Below the pieces are notes generated by a model that was given only the letters and a program-made list of their open reading frames with translations, was not told the DNA's origin and did not search any database. A stretch of DNA of 64,000 bases, from the NCBI GenBank assembly GCA_964618415.1, contig CAZUAT010000001.1:1-64000 (forward strand), written 5' to 3'. Position 1 is the stretch's first letter. Every line of letters begins with the position of its first letter. The position numbers and the translations under genes are program-made. This DNA is from JACTMI01 sp964618415. GTDB lineage: Bacteria > Acidobacteriota > Thermoanaerobaculia > Multivoradales > JAGPDF01. Positions 1 to 8,504 of this stretch are shown piece by piece.

Positions 1-1237
1 CGTTCTCGACCTCGACGATGGCGCCGTCGACCAGCACGCCGATCGAGATCGCGATACCGGCGAGCGACATGATGTTGACGGTGATGCCGAAGTGGTAGAG
101 CGGGATGAACGAGAGCAGCACCGAGATCGGGATGGTCAGGATCGGGACGATCGCCGACGGCAGGTGCCAGAGGAAGAGCAGGATGACCAGCGAGACGACG
201 ATCATCTCGATCGTGAGTTCGCGCTCGAGGGTCGAGATGGCGCGGTCGATCAGGGTCGAGCGGTCGTAGGTCGAGACCACCTCGACCCCCTCGGGCAGCG
301 TCGGCCCGAGCGCGGCGATGCGGTCGCGCACGCGCGCGATCACGTTCTTCGCGTTCTCGCCGTGGCGCATCACCACGATGCCGCCGACGTGGTCGCCGCG
401 GCCGTCGAAGTCGGCGACGCCGCGCCGGATCTCCGGGCCCCAGGCGACGCGGGCGACATCGCGCACTCGAACCGGGATGCCACCCGGGCCGCTCGAGATC
501 GCGATCTCCTCGAAGGCGGCGACGTCGCGGGCGTAGCCGCGTACCCGCACCATCGCCTCGGCGCCGCTCCACTCGATCAGCCGGCCGCCGCTCTCGTCGT
601 TCGACCGCCGCACCGCGTCGGCGACCTCTGCGATGCCGAGACCGAAGGCCGCCAGCCGGTTCGGGTCGACCGTGATCTGGACCTGCCGGCCGTAGCCGCC
701 GAGCGAGGCGACCTCGGCGACGCCGGGGACGCTCTGGAGCGCGTAGCGGAGCGTCCAGTCCTGGAAGGAGCGCAGCTCGTCGAGCGAGTGCCTGCCTTCG
801 CGATCGACCATCACGTACTGGTAGACCCAGCCGACGCCGGTGGCGTCGGGGCCGAGCTCGGTGCGCACGCCGGCGGGCAGCTGCGGCTGGATCTTCGACA
901 GGTATTCGAGCACGCGCGAGCGCGCCCAGTAGAGGTCGGTGCCGTCCTCGAAGATGACGTAGACGTAGCTGAAGCCGAAGTCGGAGAAGCCGCGCACCGC
1001 CTCGACCCCGGGCGCACCCAGCAGCGCCGAGACGATCGGGTAGGTGACCTGATCCTCGAGGACGTCGGGGGAGCGGTCCCAGCGCGAGTAGACGATGACC
1101 TGGGTGTCGGAGAGGTCCGGCAGCGCGTCGAGCCGGATCCGGCCGAGCACGTGGACCGCGTAGGCCATCGCCGCCACGGTGCCGAGCAGCACCAGCAGGC
1201 GGTTGCGCGCCGACCACTCGATCAGGCGGGCGATCAC
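1..1237 (-). CDS. cusA: Heavy-metal efflux RND transporter CusA/CzcA, partial (N-terminal 412 residues)
   Basis: Inner-membrane proton-driven RND pump that exports metal cations (probably Cu/Ag or Zn/Co/Cd class) through the CusB and CusC partners. Translating the reverse strand from the GTG at 1237 gives an N-terminal membrane anchor (about residues 10-28). The conserved HME-RND segment LPDLSDTQVIVYSRWDRS follows at about residue 37, then the first porter domain. The frame ends in the transmembrane region with GAIVEVEN at the window edge. Full family length is about 1030-1050 residues, so some 60 percent is missing to the left. The GTG overlaps the cusB stop by 4 bp (GTGA), and GAGGGACA upstream can serve as ribosome binding site. 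Metal specificity cannot be decided because the central selectivity residues lie outside the window. Confidence 0.93.
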   Translation of the reverse strand, partial: MIARLIEWSARNRLLVLLGTVAAMAYAVHVLGRIRLDALPDLSDTQVIVYSRWDRSPDVLEDQVTYPIVSALLGAPGVEAVRGFSDFGFSYVYVIFEDGTDLYWARSRVLEYLSKIQPQLPAGVRTELGPDATGVGWVYQYVMVDREGRHSLDELRSFQDWTLRYALQSVPGVAEVASLGGYGRQVQITVDPNRLAAFGLGIAEVADAVRRSNDESGGRLIEWSGAEAMVRVRGYARDVAAFEEIAISSGPGGIPVRVRDVARVAWGPEIRRGVADFDGRGDHVGGIVVMRHGENAKNVIARVRDRIAALGPTLPEGVEVVSTYDRSTLIDRAISTLERELTIEMIVVSLVILLFLWHLPSAIVPILTIPISVLLSFIPLYHFGITVNIMSLAGIAISIGVLVDGAIVEVEN

Positions 1238-2520
1238 CGGTGTCCCTCGTGCCCGGAAACGTGCTCCGCCGCGGCGGCCGGCGCGCCCGCCGGTGCCGGG
1301 GCGCGCTGCGCGATCGCGGCGCGCAGGCGCGACTCGCTGTCGAGCAGGAAGTTGGCGGTGACTGCGACGCGCTCGCCGGCGGCAAGTCCCGCGACGATCT
1401 CGGCGCGTCCGGCGCGGCGCTCGCCGACCGTCACCTGGCGCGGCTCGAAGCGGTCCGGCGCCGACTCGACGAAGACCAGGTCACGCTCGCCGGTCGGCAG
1501 CACCGCCGAGTCGGGGACGACGATCGCCTCGCGCGGCCGGCCCGCCATCTCGACGTCGACGAACATCCCAGGCTTCCAGTCGAGCGCCGGGTTGGCGACG
1601 TCGAAGCGGACGCGCAGCGTGCGGGTCGCGGCGTCGACCTCGGGGTAAACGTAGGAGACCGCGCCGTCGCGCGCCGCCGCCGGGTCGTAGGCGAGCACCA
1701 GCCGGGCCCGGTCGCCCGGCCCGACACGCGCGGCGTCGGCCTCGTAGAGCGCCGCCTCGACCCAGACCCGGGACAGGTCGACCAGCCGGAACAGCTCCTG
1801 GCCGGGGGCGACCTGCTGGCCGGCGACGACCGACTTGACCACCACGAACCCGGAGGCCGGCGCGATGACCGGTACGGTGCGGCGGACTTCGCCGGTCTCG
1901 GCGAGTCGCTCGACGAATCCCGCGGGCAGGGCGAAGATCTCGAGCCGCCGCCGCGCGGCCGCGAGCAGTTCCTCGCCGCTCCGACGCACTTCCGGGAGCG
2001 CCGAGGTGGCGAAGCGCAGCGCCGCATCGCGCGCCACCAGCAGCTCCTGCTGCGCGGCGATCAACTCGGGCGAGTAGATCTCGGCGACGGTCTCGCCGCG
2101 GCGGACGTAGCGCCCGGTGAAGTCGACCGGCAGCTCCTCGATCCAGCCCGAGAAGCGCGCCTCGATGCGGACGCTGCGGCGCTCGTCCGGAACGACGGTG
2201 CCGACCGTGCGCACGCCGGCGCTCCAGGTCGCGCGCTCGGCAGCGACCGTCTCGACGCCGGAGAGCCGCCTGCCGGAGGCAGTCAGCTCGACCTCCGCAT
2301 GAGTTCCGCCGGACTCGGCCGGAGCCACCGGCGACCCCTCCTGGAGCACCAGGTCCATGCCGCAGATCGGGCAGCTGTCGGGGCGATCCGAGATCACCTC
2401 CGGGTGCATCGGACAGGTCCAGACCTCCGGACTCTCTACCGACCCGCTGCCGCCGCAGCCGACGATGAGCATCAGGCCCGCGACGACGAGCAGGGCGAAG
2501 CGCGAGAACGTTCGAGTCAT
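1234..2520 (-). CDS. cusB: CusB-type membrane fusion protein with N-terminal heavy-metal-binding domain
   Basis: Periplasmic adaptor linking the RND pump to the outer-membrane channel, 428 aa. It starts with a lipoprotein-like signal (hydrophobic stretch then LIVGC, Cys22). A short YHS-like heavy-metal-binding module follows (WTCPMHPEV with Cys36 and His39, then SCPICGM with Cys50 and Cys53). The canonical adaptor order comes after it: beta-barrel, lipoyl (RIEARFSGWIEEL), alpha-hairpin (about residues 125-200) and C-terminal barrel (about 270-400). The C-terminus carries a His-containing tail (HVSGHEGHR) that may bind metal. ATG at 2520 is preceded by GGGAG and overlaps the cusC stop as ATGA. 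The N-terminal metal-binding module favours Cu/Ag efflux; that is inference from the family. Confidence 0.93.
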   Translation of the reverse strand: MTRTFSRFALLVVAGLMLIVGCGGSGSVESPEVWTCPMHPEVISDRPDSCPICGMDLVLQEGSPVAPAESGGTHAEVELTASGRRLSGVETVAAERATWSAGVRTVGTVVPDERRSVRIEARFSGWIEELPVDFTGRYVRRGETVAEIYSPELIAAQQELLVARDAALRFATSALPEVRRSGEELLAAARRRLEIFALPAGFVERLAETGEVRRTVPVIAPASGFVVVKSVVAGQQVAPGQELFRLVDLSRVWVEAALYEADAARVGPGDRARLVLAYDPAAARDGAVSYVYPEVDAATRTLRVRFDVANPALDWKPGMFVDVEMAGRPREAIVVPDSAVLPTGERDLVFVESAPDRFEPRQVTVGERRAGRAEIVAGLAAGERVAVTANFLLDSESRLRAAIAQRAPAPAGAPAAAAEHVSGHEGHR

Positions 2521-3830
2521 GGCTGATCTCCCGTCGGCCCGGGGCCGAGGATTTCGCGAACGGCGGCGGCGACTGCGAACCGCTCCGCGTCCACTTCGGC
2601 GCGCTCGATGCGCGCTTCGAGCCAACGCTCGAGCGCGCTGAGCAGGGAACCGAGCTCGCGGTCACCGGCGAGGAATGCGGCACGCGCGGCGTCGAACGCC
2701 GCGGAACTCTCGGGCAGCAGCGCCTCGTCATAGAGCTCGCGGCGGCGCTCGAGCCGGCGCCAGGAGGCGAGCAGCGACTCGGCTTCCGCCCGGACTGCCA
2801 GTTGCGCGCCGCGCGCGTCCGCCTCGACCGCTGCCGCCTCCTCGACGAGCCCTGCGAGGCGGAGCCCCTCCCGGCGGGTACGGAACAGCGGCAGCTCGAC
2901 ACCGACCCCGGCGTAGACCATCGGGTCGAGTCCGTCGCGCCAGCCGAGGCCGGCGGCGACCGCAAGGTCCGGGCGCAGCTCGAGGCGGGCCAGCTCAGCG
3001 CGCTGCCCGGCCACCCGCTCGCGCGCCTCGGCGACAAGTGCGGCGGGGGCCAGCCGTGGGGCCAATTGAACGAAGTCCGCGGGCGGGGCGACCGCAGCCG
3101 GAAGGGCGCGCACCTCGCCGATCGGCGTGTCGGCCGGCAACGCGAGCAGTTCGCGCACTCGCGCGACCAGCCGGTCGCGCTCAGCCGCCACGATCTCCCG
3201 CTCGGCATCGTGCTCGGACAACCGGAGGCGCGTCGCCAGGGCCTCGGCCGCTCCTGTCCGGCCGGCCCCGAACCGCAGGTCGACCGCGGCGACCAGGACC
3301 TCCATCAGTTCATGTGCGTCGTCGAGCCGCGCCAGGCGCTGGTCGAGGGCATAGAGCCGCGCGTAGCTCTCCGACACCTGCCGCTCGAGCGCGCGCTCGA
3401 CGGCCACCCTCTCCAGCTCCAGGACGGACGCCTCGGCGGCGGCGAGCTCCTGGCGCCCCCGGCGACTCCCGGGCCAGGGCAGACTCTGACGAACCTCCAG
3501 CTCGATCATCGACATTTCGTCTTCGCCGATGGTCAGGCGATCGAGCCCGGCATTGGCGAGGCGCGCCTCGAGCCGCGGATCGTCCAGCGCCGCCGCAGCG
3601 TCGATCTGATGCGCGGAGGCGGCGGCGCGCGAGCGGGCCGCCGCCAGAAGCGGGGAGCGCTGTCGGGCAAGCTCGACGAGGTTCGAGAGCGGCGGTGCCT
3701 CGTCGGCCCGGAAGTCGAACGGCGCGGCGGCCTCGCTGGCGACGGCGCCTGATCCGCTCGTCGCGAGCACCAGCGCAAAGGTACTCAGGTACGCAAAGCG
3801 TCGGGCGCCCGAGGGGCGCGAATCCAACAC
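2517..3830 (-). CDS. cusC: TolC/CusC-family outer-membrane efflux channel
   Basis: Outer-membrane channel of the metal efflux system, 437 aa, close to the usual 420-470. I chose the GTG at 3830 because AAGGAGGAG lies a few nt upstream and a signal peptide follows directly (hydrophobic YLSTFALVLATSGSGAVAS). The body is two long helical repeats rich in Ala, Glu and Arg, with the OEP-type pattern RQSLPWPGSRRG near residue 110, which is typical of CusC/CzcC proteins encoded with HME-RND pumps. An in-frame ATG 48 nt upstream exists but would add an Arg-rich leader before the signal sequence. First gene of the cusCBA unit and joined to cusB by a 4-bp overlap. Confidence 0.9.
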   Translation of the reverse strand: MLDSRPSGARRFAYLSTFALVLATSGSGAVASEAAAPFDFRADEAPPLSNLVELARQRSPLLAAARSRAAASAHQIDAAAALDDPRLEARLANAGLDRLTIGEDEMSMIELEVRQSLPWPGSRRGRQELAAAEASVLELERVAVERALERQVSESYARLYALDQRLARLDDAHELMEVLVAAVDLRFGAGRTGAAEALATRLRLSEHDAEREIVAAERDRLVARVRELLALPADTPIGEVRALPAAVAPPADFVQLAPRLAPAALVAEARERVAGQRAELARLELRPDLAVAAGLGWRDGLDPMVYAGVGVELPLFRTRREGLRLAGLVEEAAAVEADARGAQLAVRAEAESLLASWRRLERRRELYDEALLPESSAAFDAARAAFLAGDRELGSLLSALERWLEARIERAEVDAERFAVAAAVREILGPGPTGDQP

Positions 3831-3907
3831 GGAACTCCTCCTTTCGAGACGGTGCTCGGGCCGCGGTGCAACGCGCACCGGGCCTCAGTTCCGCACGACA
3901 GCGGGTC

Positions 3908-4321
3908 TCAGTTCAGGAGGGCCAGAAAGAGGGTGAAGAGCCCGACCGCATGTCTTCGCTCGGCGCACAGGCGATCGGCGAGCGGCATGGTCGGCGCGGC
4001 CGGAACGCTGAGCCGGCCCGCCTCGAAGGACGCATCGGCAACCGGTTGCGGCGCCGGCGCTCGAGCCGCTGCGGCCAGCTTCGAGGCGGCTGTTGGCGCA
4101 GTCGGCGCCGCCTCGAGGTTCCTGCAGCAGCCGAGCGCCACCGACCAGGTGGCGCCGGGCGCGCAGTCGCGGGAGGCCGGCGCGCAGGCCCCCGCGGCCG
4201 CCATCGGGCAGGCGACCTTCGGCGCGCAGCCGCCCGCGCCGACCGGAATGCCCGGAGCCAGGATCAGCGTCCAGACGAGCAGGGCCCAGGCGGGCAGCGA
4301 CAGGGCGCGACGGCCAGTCAT
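3908..4321 (-). CDS. Small Cys-rich exported protein upstream of cusCBA
   Basis: Unrecognised 137-aa protein. It has a signal-like N-terminus (ALSLPAWALLVWTLILAPG) and then a Cys-rich segment with eight or so cysteines between about residues 32 and 68 (CAPKVACPM, CAPASRDC, GCC). A Pro/Ala-rich linker and a short hydrophobic C-terminus ending FTLFLALLN follow. It lies 77 bp upstream of cusC on the same strand, so a role in metal binding or sensing in the periplasm is plausible but inferred. ATG at 4321 has no Shine-Dalgarno site; TATACT sits exactly 8 nt upstream, suggesting a leaderless transcript that also feeds cusCBA. Confidence 0.75.
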   Translation of the reverse strand: MTGRRALSLPAWALLVWTLILAPGIPVGAGGCAPKVACPMAAAGACAPASRDCAPGATWSVALGCCRNLEAAPTAPTAASKLAAAARAPAPQPVADASFEAGRLSVPAAPTMPLADRLCAERRHAVGLFTLFLALLN

Positions 4322-4329
4322 CGCGCGGG

Positions 4330-4335
4330 AGTATA
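4330..4335 (-). promoter_or_regulatory. Candidate -10 box TATACT, 8 nt before ATG (leaderless start)
   Basis: Read on the minus strand, TATACT is followed by CCCGCGCG and then the ATG of the Cys-rich cus leader gene. No Shine-Dalgarno site is present. It matches the TAnnnT-N8-start pattern seen elsewhere in the window. Confidence 0.55.
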
Positions 4336-4394
4336 CGCTCGCGGCCCGGCGGCGGCGCCTGCGCCGACCGCGCACCCGACTGCGGAGGAGACCG

Positions 4395-5117
4395 ATGACT
4401 TCCACCCGACCACTCGTCTGCCTGGTGACCGGCGGCAGCCGCGGCATCGGCCGCGCCGTCGTGGAGGCCCTGCTCGCGGACGGCCACACCGTCCACTTCT
4501 GCGGCCGCGACACGACGGTGCTGCGCGACACCCACCAGAAGCTGTTCATCGCCCATCCGGGACGCGTCTTCGCGCACACCTGCAACGTCCGGCGCCAGGA
4601 GGAGGTCGAGGCGCTGGTGGGCGCCGTCGTCGAACAGTCGGGACGCCTCGACGTGCTGGTCAACAACGCGGGCCTCGGCCGGTTCGCGCCGATCGACGAG
4701 CTGTCGGGCGACGACTTCCGCGAGGTGATCGAAACCAACCTGCTCGGGCCGTTCTACGCCATCCGCGCTGCGGCGCCGGCCATGCAGGAGGCCGGCGGCG
4801 GCTGGATCTTCAACATCGCCTCCCTGGCGGCCAAGAACGCCTTTGCCGGTGGGGCCGCCTACAACGCCTCCAAGTTCGGACTGGTCGGCATGTCGGAGGC
4901 GGCGATGCTCGACCTGCGCCACGGCGGTATCCGGGTGGCCGCGATCTGCCCCGGTTCGGTGGCCACCGAGCTGCGCACGACGATGCGCCAGGAGGCCCAG
5001 GACTGGATGCTGGCGCCCGAGGACGTGGCGCGCGTGGTCACCGACCTGCTCGGCTTTCCCGAGCGGGCGCTGCCGAGCCTGATCGAGATCCGCCCGACCC
5101 GGCCGCCCAAGAGCTGA
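4395..5117 (+). CDS. Short-chain dehydrogenase/reductase (SDR)
   Basis: Classical SDR oxidoreductase, 240 aa, cytoplasmic. The Rossmann cofactor motif TGGSRGIGR is at residues 12-20, NNAG near residue 92, and the catalytic Ser is in NIASLAAK. Tyr156 and Lys160 form the YNASK catalytic motif, and ICPGSVAT follows in the substrate loop. The N-terminal pattern resembles NADP-preferring members. ATG follows GGAGGAG with 4-nt spacing. Substrate unknown; the family covers 3-oxoacyl-ACP reductases, sugar and alcohol dehydrogenases. It is convergent with holB and not in an obvious pathway context. Confidence 0.9.
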   Translation: MTSTRPLVCLVTGGSRGIGRAVVEALLADGHTVHFCGRDTTVLRDTHQKLFIAHPGRVFAHTCNVRRQEEVEALVGAVVEQSGRLDVLVNNAGLGRFAPIDELSGDDFREVIETNLLGPFYAIRAAAPAMQEAGGGWIFNIASLAAKNAFAGGAAYNASKFGLVGMSEAAMLDLRHGGIRVAAICPGSVATELRTTMRQEAQDWMLAPEDVARVVTDLLGFPERALPSLIEIRPTRPPKS

Positions 5118-5149
5118 GCTGCGGCGGCAGGTCGGACGGCCGGCGGGGT

Positions 5150-6025
5150 TCAGGTGCCGGCCGGCGCCAGGTGCCGCGCCAGCAGGCCTTCGACGATTCG
5201 CTCGGCCGCCACGCCGCGCAGCCGCCAGGGCGGCGCGGCGAGCAGGTCGGCGGCCAGCGCCAGCAGCTCGCGCCGGTGACGAACCAAGGCCCCGCGATCG
5301 GCCTGCAGGGCGACGTCGTGCACGGCCAGCGCCACGATCGTCCACGGCGCGTCGGCGCGCGGATCGTCGAAGTCGGCGGCCGAGACGAGGCGCCGGGTGG
5401 CGTCGATGAGCCAGAGGCTGTTGCCGTCCGCCGCCCACCGCTCGAGGGTCGCCTGGAGTCGCTCCGCCACGTCGCGCCGCGTCTGCGGGTCGACCAGGTC
5501 GGGGACGCCGAGATAGACCGGCAGCGAGCGGCTGCGCAGCGTGGCCGTCAGGTCGAGATTCGACGGCGCCAGGAGCAGGTAGTGGCGTGGCGAACCCAGC
5601 CCGGGCTCCTCGATCAGCTTGAGCAGCGCGTCCCCGGCCTCGGCCGACAGCGAATCGGCCTCCCCGATCACGAACACCTGACCCCGCGCCTCGTAGGGCG
5701 CCGAATGCGCCGCGCGCAGGAACTCGCGCGTCGCCTCGGCCGAGGTCGCGGTCTTGAGGTCGCGCGCCAGCCAGGCGAAGTCGGGATGGAACGGCATCGC
5801 TCCGTCGGCCGACGGCGCCCCGATCCGGGCGCAGTGGCGGCAGCTGCCGCACGGCCGCTCGTCGGGCGACTCGCGCTCGCAAAGCAGCGCGCGCGCCACC
5901 GCCGCAGCAGCCTCGCGACGCGCTTCCGGACTGCCGCCGTGCAGGATCGTCGACGGGTAGAGCTTGCCGCTGCGTGCCAGCCGGATCAGGCCGAGCACCG
6001 GCTCGGGCAAGGCCGAGGAGCTCAC
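5150..6025 (-). CDS. holB: DNA polymerase III delta-prime subunit
   Basis: Clamp-loader subunit, 291 aa. The degenerate ATP site (LHGGSPEARREA instead of a proper Walker A) and the zinc-binding set Cys49, Cys59, Cys62, Cys65 (CGSCRHC) are hallmarks of delta-prime. The later segment FVIGEADSLSAEAGDALLKL matches the AAA+ Walker B/sensor region, with ADSL replacing the ATPase acidic motif. Short for the family by a few dozen residues at the C-terminal collar. The ATG overlaps the tmk stop by 4 bp, and the tmk-holB order is a common bacterial arrangement. Confidence 0.9.
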   Translation of the reverse strand: MSSSALPEPVLGLIRLARSGKLYPSTILHGGSPEARREAAAAVARALLCERESPDERPCGSCRHCARIGAPSADGAMPFHPDFAWLARDLKTATSAEATREFLRAAHSAPYEARGQVFVIGEADSLSAEAGDALLKLIEEPGLGSPRHYLLLAPSNLDLTATLRSRSLPVYLGVPDLVDPQTRRDVAERLQATLERWAADGNSLWLIDATRRLVSAADFDDPRADAPWTIVALAVHDVALQADRGALVRHRRELLALAADLLAAPPWRLRGVAAERIVEGLLARHLAPAGT

Positions 6026-6672
6026 TCGACCTCCGGCAACGGACCCAGCAGGTCGACGAGCGCGGCGCGCACCGCGCGCGCGGTTTCCGCCAGCGGCCCG
6101 GACGAATCGACCAGCCGGAACCGCTCCGGCTCGGCCCGTGCCCGAGCCAGGAAGCCGCCGCGCACGCGGTCGTAGAACGCCAGCGCTTCTGCATCGAGCC
6201 GGTCGACCCCGGCCTGGCGCTGGCGGGCCGGCGAGTGTCCGCGGCGGCGTGCCTCAGCCGCAGGCAGGTCGAACAGCAGCGAGCGGTCCGGCACCCGGCC
6301 GCCGGTCGCCAGCCGGTCGACCCGCTCGATCACCTCGGTCGGGACGCCGCGTCCCGCACCCTGGTAGGCGTAGGTCGAATCGGTGAAGCGGTCGCACAGG
6401 ACATGGCGGCCGGCGGCGAGCGCCGGTTCGATGACCTCGATCAGGTGCTGCCGGCGCGCCGCGAAGACCAGCAGCAGCTCGACCGTGCCGTCCATGCCGG
6501 CGAACTGCGGGTCGAGGAAGACCTGGCGGATGGCGCTGCCGAGCCCCGTCCCGCCGGGTTCTCGCGTCACCAGCACCGGTACCCCGGCGCGCTCGAGCCA
6601 CGCCGCCGCGCGCTCGAGATGGGTCGACTTGCCGCTGCCGTCAAGGCCCTCGAACGTAATGAACCGCGCCAC
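6022..6672 (-). CDS. tmk: Thymidylate kinase (dTMP kinase)
   Basis: Phosphorylates dTMP to dTDP for DNA synthesis; 216 aa, normal length. Shows P-loop FEGLDGSGKST at residues 7-17, the DR-type base-binding loop TREPGGT, the CDRFTDSTYAYQG segment, and a LID region (ARRRGHSPARQRQAGVDR). GTG at 6672 is chosen because conserved homology begins directly at MARFITFEG. It has no Shine-Dalgarno site but has TAGCTT exactly 8 nt upstream. Divergent from terC across a 34-bp spacer and followed by holB with an ATGA overlap. Confidence 0.95.
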   Translation of the reverse strand: MARFITFEGLDGSGKSTHLERAAAWLERAGVPVLVTREPGGTGLGSAIRQVFLDPQFAGMDGTVELLLVFAARRQHLIEVIEPALAAGRHVLCDRFTDSTYAYQGAGRGVPTEVIERVDRLATGGRVPDRSLLFDLPAAEARRRGHSPARQRQAGVDRLDAEALAFYDRVRGGFLARARAEPERFRLVDSSGPLAETARAVRAALVDLLGPLPEVE

Positions 6673-6680
6673 GGCGGGGG

Positions 6681-6686
6681 AAGCTA
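6681..6686 (-). promoter_or_regulatory. Candidate -10 box TAGCTT, 8 nt before tmk GTG
   Basis: Minus-strand TAGCTT followed by CCCCCGCC and the GTG of tmk; no Shine-Dalgarno site. It sits back to back with the terC box in a 34-bp intergenic region, so the two divergent promoters must overlap each other's coding starts upstream of their -10 elements. Confidence 0.5.
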
Positions 6687-6692
6687 GCACGC

Positions 6693-6698
6693 TAGACT
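6693..6698 (+). promoter_or_regulatory. Candidate -10 box TAGACT, 8 nt before terC ATG
   Basis: TAGACT then CCGTCCCC then ATG at 6707; no Shine-Dalgarno site. The same hexamer precedes the genes starting at 19825 and 61611 with 8 and 9 nt spacing. Confidence 0.55.
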
Positions 6699-6706
6699 CC
6701 GTCCCC

Positions 6707-7663
6707 ATGCCCGAGCTCGCGACCATCGGCACTCCGCTGTTCTGGACCGTCTTCCTGGTCGGTGTGGTCGCGATCCTGATCCTCGACCTCGGCGTGCTCA
6801 ACCGCAAGGCGCACGTCGTGCGGCCGCGCGAGGCGCTGCTCTGGGTCGGCCTTTGCGTTTCGCTCGCTCTGATCTTCGCCGCCTGGCTTTTCTGGCGTTT
6901 CGGCACCCGGGTGGGCCTCGAGTTCGTGACCGGCTATCTGATCGAGTACGCGCTCTCGGTCGACAACCTGTTCGTCTTCCTGGTTGTCTTCTCGTACTTC
7001 TCGGTGCCCCCGCAATTCCAGCACCGGGTGCTGTTCTGGGGCATCGTCGGGGCGCTGGTGTTGCGCGCGGCGTTCATCTTCCTGGGCGCGGCGCTGCTGG
7101 CCAAGTTCCACTGGATGATCTACGTTTTCGGTGGCTTCCTGGTGATCACCGGCATCAAGCTCCTGTTCGCCGGCGACGACAACGTCGATCCGGAGAAGAA
7201 CCCTCTCCTGCGCCTGGCACGCCGCTTCCTGCCGGTCACCTCGGAATACCACGGCCAGAAGTTCTCGGTGATCGAGAACGGCAAGCGCCACTTCACTCCC
7301 CTGCTGCTGGTTCTGATCGTCATCGAGGCGACCGATCTGGTGTTCGCCGTCGACTCGATCCCGGCCATCTTCGGGGTGACGCGTGATCCGTTCATCGTGT
7401 TCACCTCCAACATCTTCGCGATCCTCGGCCTGCGCGCGCTTTACTTCCTGCTGCACGACTTCATGGGCCGCTTCCACTACCTCAAGTACGGGCTCGGCCT
7501 GGTGTTGAGCTTCGTGGGTATCAAGATGGTCGGCAGCGCCTGGTTCAAGGTGCCGATCGGCGTTTCGCTCAGCGTGATTGCGTTGCTGCTGGGCGGCTCG
7601 GTGCTGGTGTCGTGGTTGCGACCCCCGCGCGACGCCGAGCCGCCGGCTCAGAACCAGGCGTAG
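6707..7663 (+). CDS. TerC/Alx-family integral membrane protein
   Basis: Integral inner-membrane protein of the TerC family, 318 aa, with about nine transmembrane segments. Two conserved acidic motifs lie in membrane helices: SVDNLFVFLVVF and IEATDLVFAVDSIPAIF, characteristic of the metal-handling core. Family members export Mn2+ or protect exoenzymes by metalating them (Alx, MeeF/MeeY); tellurite resistance itself is not implied. The gene starts at ATG 6707 with a leaderless-type TAGACT box. It ends 16 bp inside the convergent uppP gene. Confidence 0.92.
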   Translation: MPELATIGTPLFWTVFLVGVVAILILDLGVLNRKAHVVRPREALLWVGLCVSLALIFAAWLFWRFGTRVGLEFVTGYLIEYALSVDNLFVFLVVFSYFSVPPQFQHRVLFWGIVGALVLRAAFIFLGAALLAKFHWMIYVFGGFLVITGIKLLFAGDDNVDPEKNPLLRLARRFLPVTSEYHGQKFSVIENGKRHFTPLLLVLIVIEATDLVFAVDSIPAIFGVTRDPFIVFTSNIFAILGLRALYFLLHDFMGRFHYLKYGLGLVLSFVGIKMVGSAWFKVPIGVSLSVIALLLGGSVLVSWLRPPRDAEPPAQNQA

Positions 7664-8454
7664 AGGAAGATCCCGAGCGCCAGCCGGTAAACGACGAACG
7701 GGGTCAGAGGACGGGACCGCACCCAGGCGAGCAGCGCGGCGATGACGAAGTAGCCCGCCAGCGCCGACACGCCGATCCCGAGCAGTAGCGTACCCGGGGC
7801 GAGGCCGACGATCTCGCCGCGCGCGAAATCGAACGCTTGCTTGGCGCCGACCAGGACACCGATGGGAATCGACAGCAGGAAGGCGATGCGCGCCGCCGCT
7901 TCCCGCGTCAGCCCGAGGGCGAGGGCGGCGGTCATCGTCACCCCCGAGCGCGACGTGCCGGGCACCAGTGCGAGCGCCTGGGCGCAGCCGATCCAGATGC
8001 CCTCGCGGATGCCGATTGCCCCCAGATCGAGTTGCCGTCGTCCGAGCCGGTCGGCCAGACCGAGCAGGAGGCCGTAGACGATCGCCGTGGTGGCGATCAG
8101 ATGCGGATCGCGCCCGTAGCTCGAGATCCAGTCCTTGGCCAGCAGCCCGACGATGCCGGCCGGCACCGTGCCCCAGATCAGTGCCCAGGCGAGCCGCGAC
8201 TGCGGATCGGCAGGAGCCTCCGAGCCGCGGCGCAGGCTGGCGACAAAGCCGCGCAGGAGTGCCGCGACGTCGGAGCGGAAGTAGGCGAGCACAGCGAGCA
8301 GCGTGCCGGTGTTGGTCGCGATGTCGAATTCGAGGCCCTGATCGCTCCAACCGAGCAGACGCGGCAGCAGGATCAGGTGGCCCGACGAGGAGATCGGCAA
8401 GAACTCCGTCACCGCCTGCACGAGCGCAAGCACGATCGCCTGAAGGCCGGTCAC
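7648..8454 (-). CDS. uppP: Undecaprenyl-diphosphatase UppP/BacA
   Basis: Inner-membrane phosphatase that recycles undecaprenyl pyrophosphate for peptidoglycan and surface polymer synthesis; 268 aa, typical length. Shows the two signature motifs EFLPISSSGHLIL (about residues 17-29) and PGTSRSG (near residue 165), with about eight membrane helices. GTG at 8454 begins the conserved sequence TGLQAIVLALVQAVTEFLP. It lacks a Shine-Dalgarno site and has TAGGAT 8 nt upstream. The stop lies inside terC (16-bp tail-to-tail overlap). Confidence 0.95.
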   Translation of the reverse strand: MTGLQAIVLALVQAVTEFLPISSSGHLILLPRLLGWSDQGLEFDIATNTGTLLAVLAYFRSDVAALLRGFVASLRRGSEAPADPQSRLAWALIWGTVPAGIVGLLAKDWISSYGRDPHLIATTAIVYGLLLGLADRLGRRQLDLGAIGIREGIWIGCAQALALVPGTSRSGVTMTAALALGLTREAAARIAFLLSIPIGVLVGAKQAFDFARGEIVGLAPGTLLLGIGVSALAGYFVIAALLAWVRSRPLTPFVVYRLALGIFLYAWF

Positions 8455-8462
8455 GGCGGGCG

Positions 8463-8468
8463 ATCCTA
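8463..8468 (-). promoter_or_regulatory. Candidate -10 box TAGGAT, 8 nt before uppP GTG
   Basis: Minus-strand TAGGAT followed by CGCCCGCC and GTG; matches the leaderless pattern found at several other genes in this window. Confidence 0.5.
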
Positions 8469-8504
8469 CGCCAGCGCTCCCGTTGATAGAGTCGCCGGCC
8501 TCGC

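Noticed and set aside
2675..6175. A plus-strand open frame of over 1100 codons crossing cusC, the SDR gene and holB
   Set aside because: Composition is Arg/Pro/Ala-rich without domains and it runs antisense to well-supported genes; a by-product of very high GC at third codon positions. The same applies to other long antisense frames, for example at 25.7-28.5 kb and 44.4-46.7 kb on the minus strand.
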